From Torreya grandis (Eukaryota; Streptophyta; Pinopsida; Cupressales; Taxaceae), in contig JARHVA010004902.1 of assembly GCA_037957365.1 (NCBI GenBank), positions 496,001-560,000 on the forward strand: a DNA stretch of 64,000 bases. Reading direction: 5' to 3'. How positions within the stretch are numbered: position 1 is the first letter of the stretch; every line of letters starts with the position of its first letter. A program made the translations under genes and the position numbers. A model generated the notes under the pieces. The model was given only the letters and a program-made list of their open reading frames with translations, was not told where the DNA came from and did not search any database. Positions 1 through 12,900 of this stretch are shown here, in pieces.

Positions 1-669
1 TTTCAGGTTTATCTTTATGTGCACTCCTTTTCTTCTTCCAACCTTGTGATTCATTGAAAATTTTCTATTATTTTAGAATTGTTAATCTTTGGTTTGTGTA
101 TAAGTGTTTTTAGTACAATTATTTCAATTGTGTTTTAGATAATTTGAATTCTTTATAATTATTAATCATTATCTCCTTTTGAACATGTGTAATTGTAATC
201 ATATATTATAAGTAACCTTTGGTTATGAATAGTGGATTTTACTATATTTGTTTCCTTGGACTCCTAACTACATTTGTGTGTTTTTTGTGTTGATATCAAT
301 TTAAAGCAACCATTAGTTCCCTACCACTTGTCCAACTCATAGTACATGATCTAATTTGGAAGGGATTTATTTATCTTTGGTTTACAAACCTTTTTTTCTA
401 TTCTACATTTCTTTCCTTTTATATATTTTTAATCTAGACCACCTTAAGTTAAAATCCATTCAACCATCTCAAGTAGAATTTGGTTTCTTTAAATTACATA
501 CGTCTCAACCATCCAAGTTAAATAACCCAATGCTCATCATTGTTCCACCATAAATTTATTTACAAAATTGAATACCCCATAATTCATTTTTTTTAGTGAA
601 TATTTTTGATGATCCTAAAACGTTAGAGGTTACCTTATAATATTTCATGGTGTGCATAAAACCTAAATC
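1..669. other. AT-rich flank, no recognised feature
   Basis: I see no coding region, RNA gene or repeat boundary here. The sequence is AT-rich and precedes the first recognisable unit of the tandem array. A 65-codon open frame lies at 356-553, but it has no family features and is the length expected by chance in such DNA. Confidence 0.6.
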
Positions 670-3600
670 AATAGGTTCATTGATTGGGCTAGTGAGTAAA
701 TGGATGCTTTTTCTAATAACCAATGTTTGGTATCTAAAGAGATAAAGTGTATCACTATTTATCCCTCATATTGAATGGTAGATAATCCTCCTTGAGGTGC
801 TCAAAGTAATTTTTCATGAAACTATAGAATCTGATAGTTCATCTCTTTTCCTCATGGTTCACTTGCTCTGGTTGTGCAAAGTTCCTTAATTTTTCCCTTA
901 AAAATGAGAATATTCTCTTTAAATATATGACTAACCATGTACAAGTTTCAACTTTGAGGCTAACAAAAGTTGGATGAAATCCATTATAAATTTTATACAC
1001 CCATCTAGACATGTATACAATGATGGCTCATCGATTGGGTTGGAGAGTAAAGAGATACACATTATACTAACTAGATTTTGGTCCCTAAAGTGAGATTTGG
1101 TTGTGAGAGAAAACATGTTTCCATTTATAACTCATTATGAGTGTTAAATAATCCTATAGGGGGTTATTAGATGACTCACCCATGAAACTTTAGGAGTTGA
1201 TGGTTCATTTCTACCCCTCATGATTCACCTATAATGCCTGCACAAAGTTAATTCTAATTCCCCCTTAAGAATGTGAATATTATCTTTAGGGATGTGTCCA
1301 ACCATGAGAAATTTTTTAATTCAAGATTTTACGGATGGTATAATTATTCCATTCCAACATCTATATGCCCATCTAGATGTGTTCACAAAGATAGTTATTC
1401 AATTAGGCTAGTGAGTCAAGAGATGCGTGTTCTACTAACAAATTTTTGATCCCTAAAGAGAGATATGGTTGTGATATAAAATTTTCCACAATTTCTCCCT
1501 CATCCCAAGTGGGAGACAATCCTCTAAGGGGCGCTTATAATACTCTTTCTTAAAACTATAAGAGCTAAATTTTCATCTCTACCCATCACATTTCACTTGT
1601 AGTGCCTACATAAAGTTCATTCTATTTTTTCACTTAAGAAAAAGAAGATTATCTTTAAGGATGCATCTAACCACATAAAATTTTAGAATTTGGGAGGTGA
1701 TGAAGTTTATATGAATACCATTATATCATGTATATTCCCATTTAGATGCATTCATGAATATAGTTCATCGATTGGGATAGAGAGTTAATATATATGCATT
1801 TTACTAACTAAATTTTGGTCCCTAAAGTGAGATTTAGATATAAGAGGAAACATGATAAAATTTATCCCTCATACTGATCTGGAGATAATACTACATGGGG
1901 TGTTCATAATACTCACTCATGAAATTTTAGGAGTTGACACTTTATCTCTACCCCTCAGGGTTCACCTGCAGCAACTCTTCAAATTTAATTTTTTTTTTCC
2001 CAAAAGAACAAGAACATTCTCTCCATGGATGCATCCAAATACATTAAATTTTATAATCCAAGAGTCAATGAAGGACATTCTAATATTTATACACCCATTC
2101 ATACATGTTTGTAATAATGGTTCATTGATTAGGTGAGTGAGTCAAGAGATAATATTCTACTAACCAACTTTTGGTACCTAAAGAGATATTTAGCTATGAG
2201 AGAAAATTTGTTTCAATTTATCCCTCATCCTAAGTGGAAGATAATCTTATATGGGGTGTGTATATAATTCACCCATGAAATTTTTAGATACGATGGTTTG
2301 TCTCTATCCTTCATGGTTCACCTACAGTGGCTACGTAAAGTTCAAACTATTTTTATCCTCAAGAATGAGAATATTCTCTTAAGATATGAATCTCATCACA
2401 TATAATTTTTGACTTTATGGGATGATATAAGGTGGATGAAGGCTATTATATAATTTATATTCCCATCTAGATGTGTCTGAGAAAATAGTTCATCAATTGG
2501 GATAGAGATTCAACATATACATATTTTATTGACCAACTTTAACTCCCTAAAGATAGATTTGGATGTGTAATAAAATGTGACACTATTTATTTATCATATC
2601 TATTGAGAGATAATTCACTAAGGGGTGGTTAGATTACTTGCATGTATGACTATAAGAGCTAATGGTTCATATATACCATTCATAATTTGCCTATAGTGAC
2701 TGTGAAAATTTTGATCTAGTTTTCCCCTTTAAAACAAGAAGATTATCTTAAGGGTTGCATCCATTCTCATGCAAGTTTCAACTCTAGGGGCCAATGAATG
2801 GAATAATAAGGCCACTCTATAATTTATATGCCCATCCAAATGAATATTTAAATATGATTCATCAATTGGGAAAGTGACTCAACACATATACATTTTATTA
2901 AACAAATCTTAGTCCCTAAAGTGATATTTGGCTTTGAGAGAAAATGTATCACCATTTATTTCTCATTTTAAGTGGTAGAGATTAATTTAGAGGGTGTTTA
3001 TAGGACTCACCCATGCAATTATAAAAGCTGAAGGTTCATCTATAACACTCAAAATTCTCCTACAATATCTATACAAAGTTTATTTCATTTTTCCCCTTGA
3101 GAATAAGAAGATTCTCATAAGGAATATGTCCATCTACCTACATGTTTTGACTCTAGGAAGTGACAAAGTGTGGTTGAAGGCCATTCTATTTTTTATTCCC
3201 ATTTGGATGTGTTTACAAAAATGGTTCATCCATTGGGCAAGTGAGTTAAGAAATACATGTTTTAATAACCAAATTTTGGTCCTTAAAGTGAGATTTGTCT
3301 GCAAGTGAAAATTTAATTCTCCCTCATCCTAAATGGGAGATAGTTTCTCCTTCATGACCAAAGGACCCACCCATGAAATTGTAGGAGGTGATGATTTGTC
3401 TCTGCCCCTTGAAATTTTCTTGTGCAAAGTTCATTCCATTTTCCTCAAAAATGTGAAGATTATCTTCAAGGATGTATATGACCACATGATATTTTCAACT
3501 CTATTGGTGACATAGGTCATATAAATTCCATTCCAACATTTATACACCCTTTTGAATGAGTCTATGAAGATTCATCAATTGGGATAACGAGTTAAGAAAT

Positions 3601-6600
3601 GCATATTATAATAACAAACTTCTGGTCCCTAAAGAGAGATTTGGTTGTGATATAAAACATGTTATTATTTATCCCTCATCCCAAGTGATATATATTCCTC
3701 CAAGGGGTTATTATAATAATCACCCATGTAATTTTAGGAGATGACAGTTCATCTCTACCCCTCACTATTCACCTACAACAGTTATGCAAAGTTCATTTCA
3801 TTTTTCCCCTTAATAACAAGAAGATTATACCTAGATATCAATCCAAATACCTCAAATTTTTGAGTCTAAGAGATTAAAATTGTGTATTATTACCAATACA
3901 ATGTTTATACACCATTCTGAATGCATCTATGAAGATAATTCATCTATTGGGCAAGTGAGTCAAGAGATACATGTTATACTGACTATTTTTTTATCTCTAA
4001 AGTGAGATTTGGCTATGAGATAAAATATATATTAGTATTTCACTCATCCTAATTGGGATATAATCCCATAATATTTTCTCATAAAAATTTCCCTTACAAC
4101 TATAAGAGTTGATGATTCATCTCTACCACTCACGATTCTCCTGCAATGACTATGAAAAATCCTTTCCATTTTTTTCCTTTAAAAACAATAAGATTCACTT
4201 AAGGGATGCATCCAACCACCTAATTTTTTTTAATATAGGATATGATGTATCATATATTAATTCCATTTAAATATCCATATTCCCATCCAGAAGTGTCCAT
4301 AAATATGATTCATTGATTGGGTGATCAAGTCAAGAGATACGCATTATACTGACCAAATTTTGGTACCTAAAATGAGATTTAGATATGAGAAAAAAATTAA
4401 CATTGTATCTCTATAATCTCAATTTGGATATAATAATTTTTTGGGTGTTATTATAACTCAATTTTTCAACTTGAAGAGTTGATAGTTTGTCTCTACCCCT
4501 CACAATTCATTTGCAATGCCTATGCAAAGTTTGTTCCATCTTTTACCTAAATAAAGTGAAGATTATCTTAAGGGATGAATTCAACCCTATGAAATTTTGA
4601 ATCCAAGTTATTATGGAGGGTAAATAATTACATTCCAAAATCAATATTCCCATCTAGTTATGTCTATGAAAATAATTCATCAATTGGGCTAGCGAATCAA
4701 GAGATGCACATTCTAATTACCAACTTTTGGTGCCTAGAGTGAGATTTAGCTATGATAAAAAATATTTGTCACCATTTATTCCTTGTCTTAAGTGGGATAA
4801 AATAATTTTGTTTTTTATTAAAGGATTCACCCATACAATTATAGGATATGGTTTGTCTCTACCCCTCATGGTTCACCTGTAGTAGATGTACAAAGTTCAT
4901 TCTATTTTTCCCCTTAAGAATAAGAAGATTATTTTCAAGGATGTGTTTAGTTTCATGCAAGTTTCAACTCTAGGAGGTGATATAGTGAAAAAAAAAAGGC
5001 TATCATATTGTTTATACACCCATCCAAAAGTGTTTGTAAAGATGGTTCATCATTTGGGCAAGTGATTCAAGAGATATGCATTCTACTAACCAACTTTTGG
5101 TCCCTAAAGTGAGATTTGGTTACAACATAAAATGTAATGAAATTTATTCCTCATACCAATTAGAATATAATCCTTTATGGTTTTTTTATATGACTCACCA
5201 TTGTAACTTTAAGAGGTAATTATTTATCTCTACCCCTCATGGTTTACCTACAGTGAATGTGAAAAGTTTATTATGTTGTTCCTTTTAAGAATGATAATAT
5301 TATCTTAACGTATGTGTCAAAACGTGTGCAAGTTTCAGATTTTAGACATAATTGAGGGTATAAAAATTCCATTCCTAAATTTATACATCCATTTGGATGT
5401 GTTTATGAATATGTTCATTCATTTGGTGAGAGATTCAACACATATGCATTTCACTGATCAGCTTTTGGTCCCTAATGCTATATTTAGTTGCAAGAGAAAA
5501 TGTGACATCATTTATCACTCATACTAAGTGGTATATAATCCTTTATGGGGTTCTTAAAATACTCTCTCTTTCAACTTTAGGATTTGATAGTTTGTCTCTA
5601 TCACTCACAGTTCTCTAGCAATGCTTGCACAAAATTCATTTCATTTTTCCCCTTAAGAAAAAAAGCATTATCTTAATGTATGTGTCTAATCACCTAAAAA
5701 TTTAGGCTTAGTATCTTGATTAAGGGTGGGAAAAGGATATTTATGCATTTATATTACCATTTGGTTGTGTCTATGAGGATGGTTCTTAAATTAGGCAAGC
5801 GAGTCAACATGTACATGTTTTACTAGCCAACTTTTGGTTCCTAAAGTGAGATTTGGCTGTGAGATAAAATATGTCACCATTTCTACCTCATTTTGAGTGT
5901 TTTATAATCCTATAAGGTGTGATTATATAAATTTCCTATGCAATTTTAAGAGCTGAAAATTTGTATCTACCACTCACGGTTCATTAGCAATGCCTACAAA
6001 AAGTTAATTTAATTTTTCCTCTTAACAATGAGAAGATTATCTTAAGGGTTGCATCAGACCACCTATGAATTTCAAATCTAGAGCCCAATATATGGAATAA
6101 AAATTCCATTTTTATGTTTATATTTCCATCTATACATGTCCACAAAAATGGTTTATCGATTAGGCAAGCGATTCAATAGATACACATTATATTGACCAAA
6201 TTTTGGTCCCTGAAGTGACATTTGGTTGCAATCTAAAATGTGTCACTATTTATACCTCATATTGAATGGTAGATAATCATTATATAGGTGATTATATGAC
6301 TCACCTATATAACTATAGGATTTGATGGTTTATTTCTACCACATATGGTTATCCTACACACTAGCACAAAATTCATTCTATTTTTCTTCTTAAGATAAAG
6401 AATATTCTCTTAATATATGCATCTAACCACCTAAAATTTCAAATCCAAGACTTGATATAGGGCATATGAAGGTAATTCCTACATTTATAAATCTAGGATG
6501 GATCTTTAAAGATGATTCTTCATTAGGTGAGAGACTCAAGAGATATGTGTTCTACTGGCCAATTTTTGGTCCCTAAAGTGAGATTTGGATGCAAGAGAAA

Positions 6601-7102
6601 ATGTGTCATCATTTCTCCCTCATCATGAGTGGTAGATAATCCTTTAGGGGTGATTAAATGACTCACCCATGTAGCTATAATATTTTATAGTTCATCTCTA
6701 TCACTCATAATTTTCCTGTAATGCTTGCACAGAGTTCATTCTATTTTTCCTCTTAAGAACAAGAATATTCTCTTAGGGGATGCATCTGACTACCTTCAAA
6801 TTTTGACTTTGAGACCTGATAAATGAAATATTAAGGACATTAATATTTCTATATTCCAATTATAACATATTTTAATATGGTTCTTCAATTGGGTGAGGAA
6901 TTCAATAGATATGTGTTATATTAACCAACTTTTGGTATCTAAAGCAAGATTTGGGTGAAATACAAAACATGTAACCATTTCTCCCTCATTATGAGTGACA
7001 TATAATCTTCCAAGATGTGCTCATAGGACTCATATGTGAAATTCAAATAGTTTATAGTTTATCTCTACCACTCATGGTTTGCATGCAATGCCTACCCAAG
7101 TT
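670..7102. repeat. Satellite-like tandem array, about 18 units of ~368 bp
   Basis: The landmark GGTCCCTAAAGTGAGATTTGG and close variants recur at about 729, 1080, 1448, 1817, 2173, 2541, 2911, 3278, 3624, 3992, 4362, 4729, 5099, 5467, 5836, 6205, 6568 and 6934. Spacing is mostly 366-370 bp, with short units of 346-356 bp. Other landmarks recur in fixed order in every unit: TTCATCGATTGGG, CTCACCCATG, TCTCTACCCCTCA and TTTTTCCCCTTAAGAA. Units are strongly diverged from each other, so the array is old and poorly homogenised. The array begins and ends within a unit. It has no open frame longer than about 100 codons. It could be a true satellite or a local expansion inside an older transposon. Confidence 0.93.
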
Positions 7103-8157
7103 AGTTGGAGAGATAAAAAAGTTGGTTTGGGAGAGAGTTCCAACTAAAAGAGAACATGCTAATATAAAATTGAGTTTATTTGAGAGAGGGAGATAAAGAA
7201 AGAGTTAAATGAATAAAATATTTATGTACATTAATTAAATCCACTCATGATATTGAGTGTAATGTCTTCTTCATAGTGAGTATGGGGAATGGTGTGTGAG
7301 AGAGAAATCTATATTCTATAATATTGTATGATTTATATTCTATAATATTGTATGATTCTTCAATAAATAGAGTGTTTTGGTTTCCATTATAAGTTATTTT
7401 TTATGTGTATTTCATTTATAAAGTGTGTGTAACATCTGTAGGGGAATAAGGTTAAGATTCTCTTAGGCCCTCATTCTCATTTGCATCAATGACACTCTTC
7501 ACACACTCTAAAAATCATACACCCCAAACAAAGTTTATTAAATGTTATCAACAAGTTAAAATTTCTAAGACATACCAACATTGTAAATATTTTACTACTA
7601 TCCTCACTTTATTGTCTATAATTTATATAAATTGGCATGTGTAATTTATATAATTCTTTTTTCTTGTCCCATTAGTAGCGTTATTCATTCCATTATTTTC
7701 CATTATATACCTAATCACCTTATGTTTGGGAAGACACAATAATCATAGTTTTGTTTCACTCCAACTACTTTTCTCATTACCAAACTTATTCGTATTATCC
7801 CAAATCATTTATTGATTGTATATTGCATTTAAATAGTGGTTTAAAAGCATAGTGCCATAGTAAATGTTTGGTCCTTCATTTGTGTTCTACCTTTGAATAA
7901 AAGTAACATGGTATATCTATAAAATATATTTTTTTAAAGATTAAAAATTAAATGAAACTTCTATTTTTGTAAAGTGTTTGGATATATATTTTATCCCCAT
8001 AATTATCCTTACCAACTCCTCCACCTTACAATCAAAGCAATGTGGTGAAATCATAGAATCTATGTTTGTCAAGCTTAAAATGAAAAGATAATTTTATTTT
8101 TTTTAAATGAACATGGAATGGTGTTTTATTTGATTAAATGTATTTTGATATGACTTT
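7103..8157. other. Unassigned AT-rich sequence
   Basis: This follows the last array unit, which breaks off within the stretch that normally continues to the TTTTTCCCCTTAAG landmark. No domain, tRNA or terminal repeat is recognised. It may belong to the 3' LTR of the minus-strand Tat element, whose left edge I cannot locate because its 5' LTR lies outside the window. Confidence 0.4.
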
Positions 8158-8262
8158 CCTACATTGTGATCTTAATTACCTACATTTTGATCTTAATTGC
8201 TTACATTTTTATCTTAATTGCCTACATTTTTATCTTAATTTCTTACATTGTGATTGTTATTC
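8158..8262. repeat. 21-bp minisatellite, five copies
   Basis: Five consecutive 21-bp units of the form CCTACATTTTGATCTTAATTG start at 8158, 8179, 8200, 8221 and 8242. The last is degenerate and runs out near 8262. Neighbouring units differ at one to four positions. Confidence 0.85.
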
Positions 8263-10572
8263 ATCTATATGGTTTTAAATCATGTTCCAAATTTATACTA
8301 TTTTCAATATACATGTTGCAACAACCATCACAAATAACTTCTTGAGTTTATCGAAGTGTGTTATAATAATACTATTTTTTTAGACATAGTTTTAAAATAA
8401 TAATCATGAAAGATAAACATTAATTATCTATTTATTGGTACAACCATGCTTGAAAACTTATTCATTTATATATAATTTCAAGAAACATTATATATGTAAG
8501 GAAAAAAACAAAAAATAATAATGTCATATAGAAAGTAAATATAGATCAGGAATCCAAGAGAGATTAGTTAATTGTTAGTGATTAGAAATCCAAAAAAACT
8601 TAAAGACAACTTCTCAAGCCTAATCCCTTGGTTGAGATATGGACTAAAAATAAGAAATAAAAAAATTACAATGAAGAAACATGATTTTTATCTCCCTTGA
8701 AGATTCATTTTAAGACTAGTCTAAAGAGGTTGAGCTTAGCTTGTAGATGTAGAAGTATTTATCGATGTTTGAGTCCTTACGTGAGTAGCATCTCTCTTTA
8801 TCTACACATGATTTGTCTTTGGATTTGCATGAGAGTGTTGAATCAATATGAAGCTATAATATTCTTTATTCATAATAAGTTTACAATAGAGCTTCCCAAA
8901 ATGAGATGTGTGAGGTTTGTATTCATAGATTTCTTGAATCATTATGGACTATTCATCTCATCTCAAGATGGAGGGTTGAGGATCAATCCTCAAATCTATG
9001 ATTACATAATGGAATGTGTAAGAGAGTAAACTTACGACCATTTTGGACTATGGAAGGCACATTGGAAGAAAAATTTATTCATTAGTATTATTGAGTGTTT
9101 AAGAGGGGCATAAGAGGAGTGTGTAAGTGAAGTGTAAGATATGTCATAACCGTTAATTTCTTCCACACTTTGCCTAATGGTGTCATCTTGGGTGAGGCAA
9201 TATTCCAATTTTAATTTTAATAAAATAGGATAATTTAAATCCATTAATTTTTATATTAGAGGAATAATTAGGCTTTATTATGTGGATTTAATCAACAATT
9301 AGAAGAATGGTGGATTTTGTGATGTTTCTATTTGTCACTTAAGTATTCACTTAATTACCTTATGAAAACACTTGCAAAGGGTTGATTTAATTTAGTATGC
9401 ATTAAACAAGATTAATGGTGTAATATGATTCATTCACCAATTAGGGATGTATTGTTGTGATTATCGTTTAAAACAATAGTTTATGAGGGGAAATTAGGTC
9501 TAGTTGGAGATTTGTGCTTAAACATGCATGTGATTATAGAAATCACTCAAAATTCATTTTAGACATAAAATTGGTTAAAAATAAGTGTTTACATTTTTCT
9601 CATGTTTGATAAAGAGTTGCAAGACACTAGGCACAATAATGTCCTTGCAAAAATTGAAAAAGTTGTTAAGAATAAATTTGATAATGCTTGAAGAATGATG
9701 TCTTCACTCTTCTCTTTTTGAAATTTTACAAGTTGATAAACTCAAATCAATGCCCCAAAGGGTCCTTTATTATCCTAGGATTCCCACTCGATGGGATGGT
9801 TAGGGAAGAAGTTAAAATAAGTGGGCCCTCAAAAAATATAGGAAGAAGTAAGATTTGTGAGCCTAAAATTAGAATAAAGATTAGATGATGGACATGGCAC
9901 CAAAAAGGGTAGACTAGTTGATCACAATAATGTGCCCCAACATGGTGGATTTGATCATAGATGCAAGGAGATACCCTAACAGGGAAAATTTTGATCATTG
10001 ATTAGTATCAATGGTTTTCCCTAGTAGGGTGGATTTTCATTTGACAAATGATGATTGGGCACTTGATAAATTGGTTGGGGGAGAATAGACAAGGAGAGCT
10101 CTTATTGCAGTATTTCTCATTAAACTTCCAACATATTGATTTTTTATATAGCACCAAATGGTATGCACCATAATATAAAACACCATGATGTCTAGGTCAC
10201 AATGTGCATAAGGACCGACCCTTAATCCAATAGAGAGCTAAAAAAAATATGCAAATGATAAAAAATCATGATGACAATGTTGACATATGTTAATGGATAG
10301 ACTCAAGCGTAGCTACATTATAGGAAGCACCTTAATTATGACCCTTCTGACATAGTGGAATAATTCAAGGTGATAATATAAAAAGGGAAATAAATAAACA
10401 AACATGCAAAGAAGAAAGTAAACACAAACTAAAATAAAATCAATATAAAGCATCCAGTTGTTCAAGGAGACACATCAACAATCATCAAACATAACCATCA
10501 TAAACACACCATAAAATAATTAAATAGATAATTATTTGTGCATGTGCGAATTTAAGGTGTTACTCTTGGACA
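8263..10572 (-). other. Unassigned; probably contains the 3' LTR of minus-strand Tat element E2
   Basis: No coding domain is recognised. The right edge at 10572 looks like an LTR start when read on the minus strand: TGTCCAAGAG directly follows the purine run AGGGGAAAAG. That is the arrangement of a polypurine tract next to a 3' LTR, and it lies downstream of the E2 integrase end, as expected. The left edge cannot be set because the partner LTR is outside the window. A 110-codon open frame at 8697-9029 shows no family features and I do not call it a gene. Confidence 0.35.
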
Positions 10573-10585
10573 CTTTTCCCCTAAG
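10573..10585 (-). other. Candidate polypurine tract of E2
   Basis: On the minus strand this reads CTTAGGGGAAAAG immediately before a TG dinucleotide. It sits about 1.25 kb downstream of the E2 integrase stop, the expected place for second-strand priming. The assignment rests on position and composition only. Confidence 0.5.
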
Positions 10586-11830
10586 CTCTAGAAGACAAAT
10601 GGCGGGATAAGACTTTGACCTAGACAAAAGAGGTAACTAAAAAAAATAAGGGGTGGCCGAGATGACTCCAGACATTACCTATAGTCCTATAGAATGTAGG
10701 TTAAATGTAGTTCTTCCATGGATGTGGAAAATAATAAAACTGATGATAAGAAAGATATTTGATTATATAATATAAATATGAAAAGGTACACTCATAAAAT
10801 AGTGAGATCATTTTGAGGTAAATCAAGAAAATGAAATGGTAATGAGATTGATACTAGACAAGCTAACTCGAGATGCCCCATGTATCCAAGCATTACCTAC
10901 ATAAGTCATTTAGATCTCAAGTTGATGTAGTTCTCTCATAAATGGGAGTGAACATAATTTATAATGGTAATGGAAAATGGAAATGATCATGGTTGTATAA
11001 GGGTTTCCACCTAACAAATGTGATAAATTTTTCCATCTAGAATAGAGCAAAAGGCCACTAGCAAACATGATGATAAAGAAAGCATAAATTTTATGGCATA
11101 ATATCTCTTGAGGAGACTTTAAACACTTTTTTGGATCTTTTTTATTTTTAAGTTATTTTTGGGATTTTTTAATCTCAACTTAATGGAGGATTATGAGACA
11201 CAAAATGGTTTAAATTATAAAATGGTAAGAGCATGGCTTAGGTTGCTCACAAAATAGTGAGAGTGTGGCTGAGGTTACTTTTAAAATGGTAAGAATGTGT
11301 CGTAGGTTGCTCAAAAAATGGTGAGAGCATGACTTAGGTTGATTTCAAAATGTTGAGTGTGATAAATGGGTGACTGAGTAGACCACATAAATTAAGTGTT
11401 TCCTACATAGTCCAAATAGACATTAGGTTAATGTGGTTCAACCCTAACAAAAATTACTATGAATCAACAGTAGGAATGAAAATAAGAATGGCACAGGAAT
11501 AAATTAATGGTACATGATTGATTAATGAGATAAAATATTCATTTCAAATACCATCATATAGGTAAATCACATGTAAGATAATCTAATATACCACTCATCT
11601 TGGATGTGTTCATGGCGACCAAATCTAAATATTCTACTTAAAATTTTCTTTGAATTTTTGCATATGGAATCATTTGTTGTACTAATAAACTAGAATAAAT
11701 ATCAAATAATGGTAATAGGGTGAGATAATAAGATCAATATGGATTGATTCAATAGGAAACTAGGATGAAGGGAAGGTGGTTCTAGGTCATGCCCCCAAGC
11801 AGGGGTCCTCATAGATAATGTTTGACTAAA
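10586..11830 (-). other. 3' untranslated region of E2 with internal repeats
   Basis: This lies between the integrase stop codon (11831-11833 on the minus strand) and the candidate polypurine tract. It has no coding frame. A loosely repeated block with ATTACCTA(C/T)A and GTAGTTCT landmarks appears near 10650-10740, 10865-10960 and 11360-11460, and a 32-bp tandem array is described separately. Tandem repeats between integrase and 3' LTR are known in Tat-lineage elements such as Ogre and Grande, so the position fits. Confidence 0.55.
11219..11346. repeat. 32-bp tandem repeat, four units
   Basis: Units begin at 11219, 11251, 11283 and 11315, each opening with AAAATGGTGAGAGCATGGCT or a near variant. 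A partial fifth unit starts at 11347. It lies in the 3' untranslated part of E2. Confidence 0.85.
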
Positions 11831-11911
11831 TCAAGTGTAAAAATTCTTTAGATGCATAATATTCATGGGCTCATCTAGATCTTCTCCAACTGGTGTAGCT
11901 AATATGTATGA
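11831..11911 (-). pseudogene. C-terminal end of E2 integrase
   Basis: Read on the minus strand, this encodes about 27 residues including TPVGEDLDEPMN and HLKNFYT before a TGA stop. This matches the usual integrase tail of Ty3/Gypsy elements, with an acidic-DG-like turn, a P-x-N motif and HL+xFY at the end. The rest of the integrase lies at 31325-32320, separated by element E1. Removing E1 and one copy of its target duplication brings the two parts together within one base of the same frame, near a Y-G-Y-G stretch. A one-base indel and a stop show decay. Confidence 0.8.
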
Positions 11912-11916
11912 TCATA
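11912..11916. repeat. Left target-site duplication of E1 (TCATA)
   Basis: TCATA precedes the 5' LTR of E1, and CCATA at 31325-31329 follows the 3' LTR. They differ by one C/T change. Confidence 0.65.
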
Positions 11917-12191
11917 TGATAAGCTCAAAATATGGCTCATTATTGTCATGTTATTTCCCTCAATTCATCTCTTGAAGGATATTATCTTATGCAAATCTTA
12001 GATTGTTAGATAGCTATTACATGTAAAATAGATATTTGTCTTGTTTATATTAAACCAAAGATTAAACCTTTACTTTTTCATTAATGTCTAATACATAGCA
12101 TGTTTTATTGATTTTTGTTGTGAAGAATGCTCAGGAAAAAGACATAGGCAATGTATAGTGAACGTGCAATTTTGATCTCCATCCAGCAAAA

Positions 12192-12390
12192 CTATAGACT
12201 CTGCAGGCTTGCTTCTACGGACTCTGCAGGCTTGTTTCTATGGACTCTAGGCTTGTTTCTATGGACTCTGTAGGATTTTTTATACAAAATCTATAGGCTC
12301 AATTCTATGGACTCTATATGCTTGTCTCTATGAACTCTACAGGCTTATTTCTATAGACTCCACAGGTTCATTCTTACTGACTCTACAAGG
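12192..12390 (+). repeat. TGGACTC...AGGCTTG repeat array in E1 5' LTR
   Basis: About seven units of 28-30 bp follow the pattern CTATGGACTCTGTAGGCTTG, with variable last bases. The same array occupies the same place in the 3' LTR (30121-30322). A clearly related motif array is also present in the LTRs of NE1, a different family. Confidence 0.85.
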
Positions 12391-12851
12391 TCAATTTTTT
12401 GAATTCTTTAAAGACAAAGCTACAAATGAGGAAGCTAGCGGCCAGATAGGATAAGAGAGAATTATTCCAGATGGAATCAAATAAGGAAAATAACTGATTG
12501 CTATTTTTTAGGATTTGCTTTTGATAAAGTTGTATATATATTTAGATCTTAGGACTATTATAAGATAGGATATCTATTTTATCAGAATAATTGGATCTCT
12601 TGGAAATCTAATCTCCTATCTTTGGATGAATGGATCAACCAAGGAATCCTATTCCTTTGCATCACATTTTGAAGTTGATTATATTAGTATAAAATGTAAG
12701 ATTTTCGTATATAATTGGAGATAGATATCAGATGATAGAGAGTAGATAATAGAGGAAAAGATTTGAACATGCATATTACAAGTTTTAGACAGATCATAAT
12801 TATTTCAGTTTTATGAATTAATACTTCAAATTCTAGGATTGATTAATCTTT

Positions 12852-12900
12852 GTTCCTAAGTTCGAGAGGAGCAAGGGCCCACTCTCCTCAAACTAGGAAC
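12852..12900 (+). promoter_or_regulatory. Long hairpin with palindromic GGGCCC loop
   Basis: GTTCCTA at 12852-12858 pairs with TAGGAAC at 12894-12900, and GAGAGGAG at 12864-12871 pairs with CTCTCCTC at 12882-12889. A GTT/AAC segment pairs between them. The apical loop is CAAGGGCCCA, with a self-complementary GGGCCC. The 3' LTR keeps the structure at about 30783-30832 with only wobble-type changes. Palindromic apical loops are used for RNA dimerisation in retroviruses. The role here is inference. Confidence 0.6.

Noticed and set aside
8697..9029. 110-codon open frame on the plus strand
   Set aside because: No recognisable domain, atypical composition rich in Cys/Ile/Leu, no neighbouring coding context, and its length is within chance for 64 kb of AT-rich DNA.
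9747..9998. 83-codon minus-strand frame upstream of E2's candidate LTR edge
   Set aside because: No domain match, and an overlapping plus-strand frame (9688-9888) is equally open.
12192..12390. Regularly spaced short repeats resembling a CRISPR array
   Set aside because: Units are contiguous with no unique spacers, occur in both LTRs of a plant retrotransposon, and lie in a eukaryotic context.
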